Of a stretch of 64,000 bases of DNA, positions 10,600-22,188 are shown piece by piece (position 1 is the first letter of the stretch; every line of letters begins with the position of its first letter). The DNA is taken from positions 76,984,501 through 77,048,500 of the forward strand of contig CM077593.1 in NCBI GenBank assembly GCA_039654915.1, read 5' to 3'. The translations under genes were made by a program, and so were the position numbers. Source of the stretch: Aquilaria yunnanensis. Taxonomy: Eukaryota; Streptophyta; Magnoliopsida; Malvales; Thymelaeaceae. The notes under the pieces were generated by a model. It did not search any database and was not told the DNA's origin. It saw nothing but the letters and a program-made list of their open reading frames with translations.

Positions 10600-12100
10600 A
10601 CTACAAAGATAAGGGCCTCCTGAAGTCCCAAACTACACTTGAGCCTCCGCCGACAGACGACCAAGCACCTCCGAAGTCTTCCCAACTATAGCTTAAGTGT
10701 CCTCTGACTGTCACTATGGGCTTCTTACATGACTTCCAGTGCTCCATAATCGCCAAAATGACATAGCAACTTGACCAAAGATGGTCACATGTGCACACAC
10801 ATACACGGACCCCCTCCCCTAAGGTCTTTCCAGGGAGAGGATGCTGATCATGTCGCCAGAGTTCTCTTAATAGAAGCCTCCACAAGGAATCTTGAATAGA
10901 GAACCCACTATCCTGCAAGTGGTACACAATAAGGTCTAGCTCAAAAGAGCCAAGGACTTTTTGGCATATGAGTGTTTTTCCCTGAGAGAAGTTCCCATCG
11001 CCTTACTGCCAAAGTTATTCACCTAGGAAAAAGTGTCACTCCCCTTTACTATAACTTCCCCCAATAATGGGGAAAAGATAGTACAACCATTCTGATGGAG
11101 AAAATCTTGAAAAGGTTGAACAAGGTTGATGGGCAAGTCTCTCAAAAGCTTGTCTGGTCAAGGTTATCGGAGTCCTACACCGAAGAGGAATCCACAATCA
11201 TTCGGGCGATAGTGGAAGTGCTGATGCCAAGTGATTTTTGAGTACCCCTCTTGGAAACCTACGACAGGTGAAGTGACCCCAAAGCTCACCTAACAAAATA
11301 TAGAAGAAGAATGGTGTTACACGGAGTAGATGACACAACCCTCTCCAAATGCTTTGAAGTTACTTTATCGGGGCCAGTAATTGCATGGTATAACTCCCTA
11401 AGACCCAGCATGATCTCAGGATGACAGGAATTGTCCATAGCATTTACTTAGTAGTTCATCGGTAGTAGGCCTACCACAAAAATGTGAATATGGATGTTCG
11501 ACATAGCCCAAAAGAATGGGGAGACCATTTGGGACTATGTCGGGAGGTTTAACTGAGTGGCGCTCAGTGTTCTAGACTTCCGCCCTGAGATTTAGATCCT
11601 CATAATGATCAAAGGGTTAAGGTGGGATTCACTGTTCTTCTATGAGTTCTCCGAGGATCCCCTGGACACCCTCGGTGAATTCTATCGAAGGGCGGAATAG
11701 CACATGACTGCCAAGGAACTAAGGATGGGAGGGGTGAAGTCTGAGCATCATTAGTCTAAAGGCCAAAGTCACCAACCTTAGTATGATGATAAGGGAGGGG
11801 GCAGACCCTAAAAATCCAGAGGGAGAAGTCTAGTGACATTCACCCCCTAAACACTATAAGGACAAATATCCTGATGGCCTTGGAAAAGAAAGGAACTTTA
11901 ATTCAATGTCGAAAGGCCATGATCTCAAATAACAAGATGAACATGAAGAAGTACTGCCAATTTCATTAGGATCATGGGCACAATACCGAGGATTTCTTCC
12001 AACTAAAAAAGTACATCGAGTCCTTAATTAAGCAAGGACAACTTCAGTGCTACTTGTGGATGTCATCGCCTAAGGCCCTGGAAAAAAAAAGAAGATGAGA
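10600..12100 (+). pseudogene. gag: Element B gag (capsid) relic
   Basis: It is recognised by comparison with the related gag at 38,220-39,710 and by plant Tat gag motifs: the MGFLHDFQCSI segment near 10,716; an MVLHGVDD segment near 11,310; an IAQKNGETIWDYVGRFN segment near 11,505; an FYEFSEDPLDTLGEFYRRAE segment near 11,640; and a C-terminal FIRIMGT segment that replaces the usual FHRDHGHDTE zinc-finger-like block near 11,960. Stop codons and frameshifts break it throughout, many at positions where CAA, CAG, CGA or TGG is expected. In an active element it forms the particle that packages the RNA. Confidence 0.78.
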
Positions 12101-12357
12101 GAAAAGGGAAAATGAGGAGTATGACTCCGACAACCACCAAACTAACTGAAGTCCTAGAAAGCAACCCTTACTCGGCATGGGTATTCCAAACCATAACCAC
12201 TGCATTACCTTTGGCTCAAAGAAAGATGAAGGTGAAGGAGGATGTAGTGATGGAGCTCAGCAGCCCGGCAAACAAACTTACCTAAAGTAACGGGATAGTC
12301 ATCAAGCTTCCCTATGACAATCTTCTCCTAATTATGGCAAGGATAAAAAATTAGGAT

Positions 12358-12633
12358 GTGAAAAGAGTGCTCATTGACGATGGCTCAAACGCCGATGTCC
12401 TGTTCCCTCACCTTTTACCAGGCCTGGGCATTTCCAAGGGCAAGCTCAAACCTATGACCTCACCCACATTTGGAGTCGATCCCTCAGAACTCCCGATACT
12501 AAGTTGGATTAATTTGCCGATAATGTTGAGGGGCAACTCAATCAAAATAAAGGAAGAGTTATTCACTTCCACTATGACAAGGTTCATCGTCATTGATGTC
12601 CCATCATCATGCAACGCCATCCTTGAAAGATAG
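12358..12633 (+). pseudogene. pro: Element B protease (aspartic) fragment
   Basis: An open stretch of 91 codons starting KRVLIDDGSNADVLF. The active-site triad, normally D-[ST]-G-[SA], reads DDGSNAD here, with the catalytic Asp kept and a change at the next residue. The C-terminal FIVIDVPSSCNAILER segment matches the conserved substrate-flap end ((V)VD.PS.YNAILGR) of Tat and Athila proteases. A stop follows at once, whereas the family continues into RT. The protease would process Gag-Pol. It is only this open by chance, because stops surround it. Confidence 0.8.
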
Positions 12634-13033
12634 ACATAGGGAAACCTTCACCTATGAACAGATGTGAAGTACTTAACGTTCATATTCGAGGCAAAGGAAA
12701 AAGATGCAAAGGTACTCATAGGTCAAGCTAAAGTAAGAAAAGTGTTTGCCAAGACATGACATAATCCTGCCAAAGTACGCATGCAGACCTTATAGGAGAA
12801 TGGCACTCACCAAAGATGGTGCAAAAGGGGAAAAAGACGATGTTGAGAAAATAAAAACCATGGAAATAGAATTAGTCCCTAGCCAAAGTACCCGAATTTG
12901 GAAAAAACTAGCTGAAGGTGATAAGGAAAAAATTGTATCCCTTCTATTAATGAATAAAGACTATTCACTTATTCTCCAAAGGACATTCTTGAAATTAATC
13001 CAGACATAGTCTAGCATTGTCTTAAAGTATGCC

Positions 13034-13797
13034 CCGAGTCCCGGCCTATTTGGCAGAAAAAACCCAGCTTCTCAGCCTATAAGAACAACTTCATCAAATA
13101 AGAAGTCCAACAGCTCTTGGAGGCCAGTATAATAAGGGAAGTCAAATACCCTGATTTGCTTAGTAATGGCATCGTAGCCACCAAGGAAGGGAGCAATAAG
13201 CTCTGAATATTCATCGACTTCCAGAATATTAATGACACTTGTCCCAAGGACTCATATCCTTTGCCTTCAATAGATCGGCTCATAAATTTGACTGCTGAAT
13301 ATGGATTAGTTAGCTTCCTTAATGCCTTTAGTAGATATCACCAAATTCAAATGAATCCTGAAGATCATGAAAAAACCGCATTCGTCACCAAAGTCAGAAC
13401 ATATTGTTACATCTGAATGCCTTTTAGCCTAAAAGATGTATGAGCCACATACCAGTGGCTAATGAATAAGGTGTTCGACTCACAGATCGGGAGAAACATG
13501 GAAGTTTACATCGATGATATGATACTTAAAAGCATAATACCTAGCAGTAATATCACAAACCTACAGGAAACCTTCCACCAACTTCAAAAATTCAGAATCT
13601 GCCTTAACCTTGAGAAATGTGTGTTCGGGGCAATACCAGGTAAATTCCTTGGCTTTATCGCATCCAAAAGGGGCATAGACGCTAGTACGGAGAATGTGAA
13701 GACCTTACTCCAATTCCAAACTCCCACAACTACAAAAGATATACAAAGGCTTACTAGAAGGATAATGGCCTTGAGTAGATTTATCTCCAAATATTGA
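13034..13797 (+). pseudogene. RT: Element B reverse transcriptase relic
   Basis: One frame runs across the whole domain with only a few stops: an IWQKKPSFSAYKN segment, an EASIIREVKYP segment, KDSYPLPSIDRLI, SFLNAFSRYHQIQM (usual SFLDAYSGYHQI, so the first catalytic Asp is Asn), the MPFSLKD motif, and the catalytic box VYIDDMILKS with both Asp present. The thumb and connection region has FLGFIASKRGID and the LTRRIMALSRFISK segment. The in-frame stops at about 13,204, 13,416 and 13,440 are TGA. It would copy the element RNA into DNA inside the particle. Confidence 0.88.
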
Positions 13798-13965
13798 GAT
13801 TCGTGCTGGCCATTCTTCAAGGTGCTTATGAAAGCAATTAAGAATGGAGACATCTCCAAAACGGGGTGAACCCTTGGAATGAAAATGTAAAAGGGTTTGG
13901 GATGAACTCAAAAACTATCTATCCCGCCTACCAACACTTCACCAACCAAGGAAAGAAGAACCCTT

Positions 13966-14236
13966 CATCCTTTACCTCACAGTTAGTGAGAAAGCTGTAA
14001 GTTCCGTTCATGTGAGGGAAGAAGGAGGAAAACAGTGGCTGGTATACTATGTTAGCAAGTCTTTACATGGCACCGAAGTTAGGTACCCCTTACTACAAAA
14101 GGCCATTTATGCCTTGGTCATCGCAAGTGGGAGGCTATGGCCCTATTTCCAAGCGCATTCCATCACGATCCAAAGCAACTTGCCTTTTCAGGATGTTATA
14201 AACAAGGTTGACCACTCAGGCCACTTATCAAAATAG
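13966..14236 (+). pseudogene. RNaseH: Element B RNase H (first, retroviral-type) relic
   Basis: An open stretch follows the RT connection: LYLTVSEKAVSSVHVREE, then QWLVYYVSKSLHGTEVRYP, then ALVIASGRLWPYFQAHSIT and a QDVINKVDHSGHLSK end. These are the standard motifs of the Tat-clade RNase H, where the sequence has normally lost catalytic power and acts as a connection. It is cut by a stop where the usual W follows. It sits in frame order between RT and the archaeal-type RNase H. Confidence 0.82.
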
Positions 14237-14367
14237 TGAATAGAGCTCGATGAGTATAATGTCACCTATAAAGCCAAGAAGACAATAAAAGCCCAGGCTT
14301 TAGAAAATTTCATGATGAGCTACACGAAGTCGAGAGGACTCTGGATGACCTCAGAGATGAGTAACCC

Positions 14368-14560
14368 AAGTGGATGTTGTTCATGGATGGCACTTTAGGG
14401 TCAAGACACCGGGGTGCTAGAGTAATACTCCGCGGTCCTGAAGGACTGAAAGCATCGAAGGCCATCAAATTTGGCTTCTAGGTCACTAACAATGCTATGG
14501 AATATGAGGCCCTCATAGCATGCTTACAATTGGCAAAAAGGGTGGTGTGAGAAAATTAAA
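14368..14560 (+). pseudogene. aRH: Element B archaeal-type RNase H (aRH) relic
   Basis: KWMLFMDGTLGSRHRGARVIL is followed by GPEGLKASKAIKFGF and TNNAMEYEALIACLQLAK. The pattern (MDG with catalytic Asp, Glu in EYEAL) is the second RNase H that plant Tat and Ogre elements acquired, distinct from the first RNase H upstream. One stop interrupts it (where Gln is usual) and the frame shifts after about residue 62. Its presence is the best single argument for assigning element B to the Tat clade. Confidence 0.85.
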
Positions 14561-14732
14561 GGCCCACAATGATTCACAGCTCGTGGTTTGGTAGATGACA
14601 GGGGGTTATAGGGCAAAAGACACAAACTTGGTAAAATATGATAACATAATCAAAGAGCACATCCAAGAATTTGACAATCTACTAATAGAAAAAGTACCCC
14701 GGAATAAGAACATGGAAGCAGACACTTGACCC

Positions 14733-15930
14733 GTGTCAAAATACTCCACTAAAGTTCTTGACTGTCTAGGCATAGTCGTAAAGATGTTTGCTACATTGAA
14801 AAAAGGATGGAAGGATCCCATAAAGGATTACGTGACTAATTCTACTCTCTTAGAAGATCCCAGAGCGGCTGCAAAGGTACGAAGGTGCTTAGGAAGATAT
14901 TTCATGATTGGGGAAGAATTATACCAACAAGGGTACTCAAATCCCCTCCAAAGGTGCATCGGCGAGAAAGATGTAGAAGACATCCTGTAGGAAGTTCATG
15001 AGAGAATATGTTGTTCCCACATCTGGACTGATGCCCTCGCTAGAGTATTACTTCGACAATGATTTTTTTGGCCCACCATAAGGAGGGATGCGTGGGAGTT
15101 GGTCAAATGATGCAATAGCTGCCAGCAGCATGCACCCGTCCAAAGAGCACCTTTGGAAACAATACGCTCAGCTAATTGCCCCTGCCCCTTCATAGTATGG
15201 GGAATTTACCTCATTGGTCCTCTCCCAATAGCTTAGGGGGAGTCAAGTTCTAGGTCGAAGCAATAGATTACTTCACAAAATGGTTTGAGGCAAAACCCTT
15301 GGTGACAATATTAGCAAAGGTCATTCAGAAATTTGTTAGGAAAAATAGCATATGAAAATTTGGTTGTCTGAGGGTGATAGTGGCAAATAATGGTTCCCAA
15401 TTCATTGATAAAGGGTTCCAGGAATTTGTTGTGAACCTTAGGGTGAAATTGCACTTTGCCCTAGTGGCTTACCAACAAAGCAATGGGGAAGTTGGAGTGT
15501 CAAATTGAACATTGAAAGATGGCATAAAGAAGAGGTTGAAAAAGGCCAAGGGATAGTGGCTTGGAGAACTCCCGAGTATACTGTGGAGCTATTGAACAAC
15601 CCCTAGAAGAGCTACTGGTGAAACTCCTTTTTTGCTTGTATTCGGTACAGAGGCTCTTATCCCTATTACAGTTGTATAGCCTTCCATCAAAGCACAAGTC
15701 TTTGATGAGGAAGGGAACAACCTTGGCTTAAGAACCAAATTTGACATGATTGATGAACATAGGGAAATTGCCAAACTTAGAAGGAAAGCTTTTCCACAAA
15801 GGGTTGCAGTCGCAACAAATTTGCATGTCAAACCTAAAAGAATTAAGAATGGAGACCTTGTTCTTCGAAACATTGAACTGGAGGGCCAAAGACCATCTCA
15901 TGGCATACTTCGGGAAAATTGGGAAGGTCC
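14733..15930 (+). pseudogene. INT: Element B integrase, N-terminal and core part
   Basis: In order: an N-terminal extension (LEDPRAAAKVRRC, then EELYQQGYSNPLQRC), the zinc-binding region (EVHERICCSHIW, later CNSCQQHAP), and the catalytic core with EAIDYFTKWFEAKPL, a VIVANNGSQFID motif (usual VSDNGTQF; the catalytic Asp is Asn), and a LPSILWSY..TTPRRATGETPF block. The C-terminal part reads through GDLVLRNIE and reaches NWEGP, where solo LTR F2 cuts in. Many stops and shifts. It would insert the cDNA into the host chromosome. Confidence 0.85.
15926..15930. other. Target-site duplication of solo LTR F2 (left)
   Basis: GGTCC, perfectly repeated at 17,348-17,352. Confidence 0.9.
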
Positions 15931-17347
15931 TATTAGTGTTGTGCCCAAAAGCCAATCATGAGATGATTGTAGTTTTGCACATTAAGCCATGATATTTTAT
16001 TAAGACATTAATCCAGCATCTATGTTTGTTTTTTTGTTTCTGCGTAACGTAACAAACATAATTGTAACCCTAGAATGATGACATTCTCAAATGTCCCTGG
16101 TCTAGTATTATTGTGGAACGGGTTACAATAATACATAATGACTAGCATATGTGAAGACTAATATGAGATATGTTGTCTACATATGAGTACATGTTGGAGA
16201 ACTTGTGTACTCGATCGACCCACCATGAGAATGCGACATGGATCGTTATATGAGTGACATAGGTGATTCTCATAGTGATCATGGTATATATAGTCCTTTG
16301 ACCTAAGGTCATCACGGTTCCCTACATCTAAGTCACATACTTTGATACTTCCCATTGTTGCTCGTAACTGAATGAACTTGAAGGAGGTTATTGGGTATTC
16401 ACATATCATGTGGGGGGATTTGTATGATCAAGATGGGATTTTTCCCTCCTATGTAATGAGAGTAAAATCTTCAGGCCCCTTAATAGAGTGAGACTTAGAA
16501 AATGCGTGGCCATGGCCATGCTCAGATGAGTTGATATACGATATCAATGTCATCAATTTAAGTTAGTCTACTCGGTAATCAAGAAACCAAAGATTAGGCT
16601 ATGCAAGAGTGACATATTCCATGTCTCGTGCCTAGTCTTGATATCTTGGACAAAGGCACAATCGCATATATGGTTAATGATCATAAAGGTTTACTCAAAT
16701 CACTGAGAATCTTGTCACTTGGGTAGCAATGATATTTTGCTAGACACCGCTTATTGCTTATGATCATAAATGCAATTTACGATCATTGCCAACATGGTAA
16801 GAGCCTATTAGGTCACACACATAGAACTATTTGGATTGTTAGAGTGCATGGGCTAATTATTTGGGTTATGGTTTCATGATAATTTCATGTTAATAATTTG
16901 CCCAAAAGTTGAGCCATTATTAAGCCTGAAATTAAAGCCTAATTTGATTAGGGCTTTGAAACCCATTAGGCCTAGAAGTTGAGTCTTACTATAAATACAA
17001 CTTTTAGTGAAAAATTCACTACTTTACCCTAGCCTCCCAAAAGAGACAGTTTCACTCTTCTCTTGCTATTCTTTGGAGGATGCAAGCTAACACTGTGAGC
17101 GTAAGAGAAATGCATCTGCCGGGATGTGGTGGAAGTGTGGTGATCCTGAAAGGCTCATGTGGATACCATAGAGAGCTTGAACACGTCAACTATTCAGGTT
17201 TTGTGATTCAACTCTACAGTTGAGTGAGAGATCTCAACCAAAATTAGGTATGAAAATTTTTGAACACCCAGTTTACCCCATTTCACTTGGATCCTGAAGC
17301 ATTTTGGTTAAATTCCACTAAGGTTGTTTGGCTCCTAAAACCTTACA
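15931..17347 (+). repeat. Solo LTR F2, Ty1/copia family F
   Basis: It starts TATTAGTGTTGTGCCC (TG changed to TA) and ends CTCCTAAAACCTTACA, 1,417 bp, flanked by a perfect 5-bp duplication GGTCC. It splits the integrase of element B between the Gly-Pro of NWEGP and the following Tyr. No internal region remains. Confidence 0.93.
16990..16997 (+). promoter_or_regulatory. TATA box of copia LTR F2
   Basis: TATAAATA is also found at the equivalent place in F3 (inverted, 23,494-23,501). Confidence 0.6.
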
Positions 17348-17352
17348 GGTCC
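17348..17352. other. Target-site duplication of solo LTR F2 (right)
   Basis: GGTCC, the partner of 15,926-15,930. Confidence 0.9.
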
Positions 17353-17464
17353 TTACCTAGTCATAGAAGAAGTTCGACCATGGTTTTACAACTTCACAAA
17401 TGCCGAAGAAAAAAAGTTGAAGAACACTTAGCAATAAGATTCCATGAAAAAATTCTATACTTAG
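17353..17464 (+). pseudogene. INT: Element B integrase, C-terminal tail
   Basis: The frame resumes directly after the duplication and reads YLVIEEVRPWFYNFTN then EEKKLKNT, ending near MKKFYT and a stop at about 17,462. This matches the usual pol terminus of Tat elements (YEV..V..GTY.L...G..LP..WN..HLK.FY). It proves that F2 is an insertion and gives the true end of element B's pol. Element C starts only ten bases further on. Confidence 0.82.
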
Positions 17465-17474
17465 AATCTCTAGA

Positions 17475-19914
17475 TGTAATGCCCACAAAATCCTAAGTAA
17501 TTTAGGCTCGGGATAGGAAGAATTTTTCCTAAATTTGGAATTAAGTTCATTGAGTTCGGAAGACACAAAATTAAGTGGGACTGAGGAGTATGATGAGTGT
17601 TGGTCACTCTCAAAAAGTTAAACTTGGCTTAGGCCAAGCAAACTAATGGAAATTTAAGGTGAGGGACTCAATTGGACAAAAGGAAACTTTTGGTGGTTTG
17701 GCTTAATTGCCCAAATGCGAGGAATTGAGGGACTAAGGGGGGATTAGCCAATTTTAAAGGCATTGGATGCCATGGCTTCCACCTTTCTCCATTTCCCACC
17801 ATTTTAATCCACCTTTCAACCAACTCATCACTTAGGATTCCTTCTTCCATCTACTTGTCCCCCACTTTTGACAAATTTTCCCAAGTTTCACCAAAGTCTT
17901 CCAATTTATCCCCACTTTTGACTATCTCAGCCACCACCCACACAAGTCTTCCAATTTGTCCCCCACTTGTCTCCCACTCATCCAACCACATGATACACTC
18001 ATTCTCCCCTACCAAATTCATCCATTACATGCCCATTAAGCTTCCAAACTTCATTCAACACATTTCACTCTCTCTCTTCAATTTCTTTCTAAGTTTGCGC
18101 TCAAACTCTTCCAACTCTTCTCTCCCAAATACCATTAGGCCATAGTTTATTCTTGAGCATCCTTAAGCTTCTACCAAGTGTTCTTGGTGTCTATAAGCTC
18201 TTAAGAACATCCCAAGAAAGAATCAAGAAAAATATTGGATGAAGGAGACATTTTTGGAAGCCATCAACTAAGGGAAGTTTTAGGCAAGTCTTGTTCTTGG
18301 CATTCTCGCCTTTAAAGCTTGTGTTCTTGATGCACATAAGCTTCTAAAGCCTTCCAAGGCTAGGAATCAAGTGGTGGATTCAAGAAAAGATGAGCAGGAG
18401 CTTTAAGTAAATCAAGCCAAAGGATTCAGCCATACCTCATTTGGTTGAGGTATTGTGTGTTCCACCAAGTTTTCTTAGTATATGTAATCTTTTAAGCTAT
18501 AGTATTGCAAGAATATACTTGCTAATAATTCATCCATTGTAAGTTCTCAAGCTAGAAATTAAGTTATAGCTACGACAAGTAAGGAAAAGGCAAAGAAACA
18601 AGCTTTTAAAGCTTTCAGGCAACAAAGTTGCTAAGGGTTTTATGGTAAGGATTCTTATACTCTTTGAGTATTCAGTGCCCTTAGGTGATGGATAAAGAAT
18701 GCCATGTGATCCTAAGGTGCTACAGAGGGCTATGTTTTGTTGCTTAGGCAACTCTATGCTAGTTAGGTCTGTGCAAGCATTACGGCTAAGAATTGGGTCG
18801 GCCAACTCAATTCCCAAGCATAAAGAGATCTCAAATTAATGAGGACTTATAAATGGTTAACCAAAATTAAAGAAAATATGCTCATGCTTCCTCTGCCCTT
18901 CATAGGAATATGGTGTTAAGTGGTGTTTGTGTTTGTGTGCTTCTACGTTTGGTTGTGCTTGCTGACCCCGATCATTATTATATGCATATATCTTGTATTT
19001 TCTTTGTCTTAGTGTTTTCTTTGCAGGAGATTAGATTATATTTTGCCAAAAGATGCTTGTGCTATGTTAGGCTCTATGAGCTGTACAAAATCCTTACTAA
19101 GTTTCACTCACGCCCTTCTCTACTTAATGTAGGAAAAGGAGCACTAGAATGAAACTAAGATCAAGAGTATTTTATACTTTTTCTGTTGGTAAAAAGGCTT
19201 GTGTGTGTACATAAGTGTTCACTCAATATTCTAAGTATTCTAAGTGTTATGGGTTGCTTGTGTATCAAGCTACTAAGTGTGGACCTTATGTGTAGGACTT
19301 AGTGTCTAGATTGTGGGAACAAAGTCTCTAAGGTGGAAATGTGTTCTGTGTGTGATTTGCCATGTATAAACATGTGTTATGTATTTTGGTTTGTCTTAAA
19401 AACCAAATTTATGATTCTAAGTATTTATGGACCCTTTTGGGTACTTAAGTAAAATGGCATGCTAAAAACAAATCTAAGTATATTTGGCCATGTCATATGT
19501 CTATGGCATACATGTGAACTCTTGGACATTCTAGTTGATAATCATCTTTGGGCCTAAGTAAAAAGTTGATAGATATGCATGATCATGTGTTCTAAGCCCA
19601 TGTTTGAAATATTGAATCATATATGTCTTGGCCTTATATGAATATTTAAAGATGAGCATGAAGTAAATGTCAACTAGAAAGGAAATGCATGCCCATAACG
19701 AGTTTGAAATGAACACACAAGTTCCACATGAGTACTAGCTTGTTTTCGAGAGCACAATATCAACCTTTAAGTAAATCATTAATGAGCTAGTACTAGTAAT
19801 ATCTTGGGAACATGTCTACATGTTTGGTTTTGTTTAAATGCCCCTTAAATGGAATTTCGCTACATGGTTAAATAATTGCGCCGGAATGGGCCAGGGGCTA
19901 AACTGGGCATGACA
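17475..19914 (+). repeat. 5' LTR of element C
   Basis: It starts TGTAATGCCCACAAAATCC, 2,440 bp, and ends ACTGGGCATGACA just before the PBS. It matches the 3' LTR from 26,494 for about 830 bp with roughly one difference in ten bases by eye, so the insertion is old. A non-ATG open frame at about 17,855-18,145 appears in both LTRs, but the stretch is low-complexity leader sequence and I do not call it a gene. Confidence 0.88.
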
Positions 19915-19917
19915 ACT

Positions 19918-19929
19918 TGGTATCAAAGC
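19918..19929 (+). other. Primer binding site of element C (tRNA-Met type)
   Basis: TGGTATCAAAGC, one base from the common plant initiator tRNA-Met primer site TGGTATCAGAGC, three bases after the LTR end. Confidence 0.88.
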
Positions 19930-20067
19930 ATGGTTGCTCTCAGAACCAAAATTTTTGGTCTATGGATTGCTTGTAACATAGACTTGTTCCCCCATAGGTT
20001 AGGTCCACTGTTGTGTCTACTTATGAAAATTGAGCATATGTATACATTACTTGTTGTTATGTATAGG

Positions 20068-21520
20068 ATGAGAACCAGGAATATGGATAAGGAGGCTAAA
20101 GGCCAAAATGAGAATAGGGCCACCCATCAAGAGGGTGAGCAAACTGGTTTTAAACTAGAAGTACAAGCTAGGGCCATTGAGCCCGTTAGGCCAAATGTAA
20201 CTGGATCTAGTAATGATGATCAAGGGAAAATGGAACACATGATGGTGACATTGCAAGCCACTATTGCCTAACTTGTAGTTGGCATACAGGCCCTGACTAG
20301 AGGTCAGGCATAAGTCCCAGAACCTACTTGGCAAGAAAAAGAATTGGAAGTCAGAAGAAGATTAGGAAAGGAACCCATGCTTGGTGAACAAGCTAGTGGG
20401 AATGAAAGGAAGATTAATGATAATGATGATGATGAAAGGGGAAATCCAAGAACCATAAGAGGAAGGTCTGAAATCAGATAGGAGACCTGAGTTGAGCAGG
20501 AAATGAGTCCAACTGCAGAGTAACTAGACACAGAAGAAATAGAGAGGTCCACCCAACTCACTGTCACCACTGGAGCAGTAAGGGCTCCCAGAGGATGGCA
20601 TACTGATAGAGATGAAGAGCCCCTAAAACAAATGCTGGAAGCCTGAAAAAAGGTCAACTATAGGGGTTTCTTGCTTTAAAACTCCCAATTTTCAGAGGGA
20701 CTAGTGGTCCAGATGAAACTGAATTCTTGATTACTAGGTTGAGAAGATCTTTAAGAGAATGGAGATTTCTTCTTTCCAAAAGGTTTTGCTTGCAACCTTC
20801 AGATTAGAAGGCAATGCTAAACTATGGTGGAGAGCAGTCCACATAACTTATGCTAGAAAAAATGCTAGGAGGCCTACTTCCAAAAGAAGGGCAATGCGAT
20901 GGGCTGAATTTCTCCAAGTTTTTTAGCAGCAATACATCAGTGAAGCCCTACAACACCAAAAGCAAGTCGAGTTTGACTTGCTTGAGTAGGGAGAGCTCTC
21001 GGTGCTGGAATATGAGTAAAGGTTTAATAACCTCAACTATTATGCCCCAAAATATGATGGCCAAGAGGATTTGAAGGCTAAGCGGTTCCTCAGAGGACTA
21101 AGGCCCGAAGTGAGGCAAATACTTAGGGCAGTAGGTGCCCATAATTATTATGACATTGTTCAGAGGGCCATGGTCCTAGAGCAAGAATTTAGAGGCCAAA
21201 CTATGGTAGGCCCTAGTTAGGCCAACGGGATGCAAAATGCATCTAAAAAGAGAGGAAGAGAACACTTGGCACATGAGCCAAGAAAGGATAACAACTAAGA
21301 AAAGGAGGCAGCTCGTTATGGACCTCCATGTGAGACTTGTGGAAAATTTCATGGCTAAAAGCCATGCTTCCAACTCATAGATAATTGCCTTAAGTGTGGT
21401 TCCTAGGATCACTGGGTAAAAGATTGTCCTATAAAGAGTGAGGGACAAAGGAACATAAGGAGATTTAGAAACAAATGGGCTCAAGGGTAACCACCCATAA
21501 GGTGGCAAAATGTAATTCTA
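20068..21520 (+). pseudogene. gag: Element C gag with zinc knuckle
   Basis: The ATG at 20,068 is the first plausible start (MRTRNMDKEAKGQNE). An acidic, hydrophilic N-terminal third is followed by PIFRGTSGPDETEF, then the retrotransposon gag core around 20,880-21,190 with a YISEALQHQKQVEFDLLE segment, ELSVLEYE and LRGLRPEVRQILRAV. The Cys-rich end near 21,330-21,430 has CETCGKFHG, then CLKCGS with DHWVKDCP, a CCHC knuckle with one stop in it. Several stops and at least two frameshifts are present. This was the capsid and nucleocapsid protein. Confidence 0.85.
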
Positions 21521-21714
21521 CCTCCATTAAGAAAAAATTTAGTCCCTAACATGCCTCTAGACAAAGGAAGACAAAATCAGGCTCCTAGAAAAGTGTTCCA
21601 AATAACAACCTCGAGAAGGGCCCAAGACACCCAAGAGGCCAAAGGAGCAGAAAGTGAAGAGGAAGAAATGAACCAGGCTAGGCTGGTTAGGAAGACTCTG
21701 ACAGGTACCATTTT

Positions 21715-22020
21715 ACTTAATTGTTATGAAGTATAGGTTTTATATGATACTGGTGCATCATTGTCTATCATATCTTTTGGACTTGTTAGAGCTTTAAATC
21801 TCGAAGCATGCAATATTGATGAAATGTACCTAGTAAGGACTGCAGGAAATGAAGTCCTATTTGTATACCATATGGTAAAAAGTTGCATGCTAAAGCTTGG
21901 TGAAATAGAACTGAAAGCAGACCTGATAGTCTTGGATACAAATGGATATGATATCATACTGGGTATGAACTAGCTTATTGCCAATATAGTATTCGTAGAC
22001 AGCCATGCCAGGCAAATTTG
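21715..22020 (+). pseudogene. pro: Element C protease
   Basis: The active site reads VLYDTGASLSIIS at about 21,727, which keeps the catalytic Asp-Thr-Gly. The second motif is DLIVLDTNGYDIILGMN followed by a stop where Trp is expected (TGG to TAG). One stop lies just before the VLYD motif. The length from active site to ILGM matches chromovirus proteases. It would cleave Gag-Pol during maturation. Confidence 0.85.
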
Positions 22021-22188
22021 TTTGCCTAGACACAAATCCCAATCTCTAGAAGGATCATCTGGGTTAATCCCAAGGAGTCAGTTAAAAGTGGTGGAGCACA
22101 AACCTTTGGTAATTGAAGGTGAATACATGGGGTTAAGTGGAACAGAAGTAGAAATAGAGCTGGGTAAAATACCCATAATCCAGGAATT

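Noticed and set aside
17855..18145. 96-codon frame conserved in both LTRs of element C (also 26,878-27,168)
   Set aside because: The frame starts at a non-ATG codon, is low-complexity Ser/Pro/Leu sequence in a CT-rich leader, and LTRs are identical when inserted, so shared openness is not independent evidence. Seven differences between the copies change residues.
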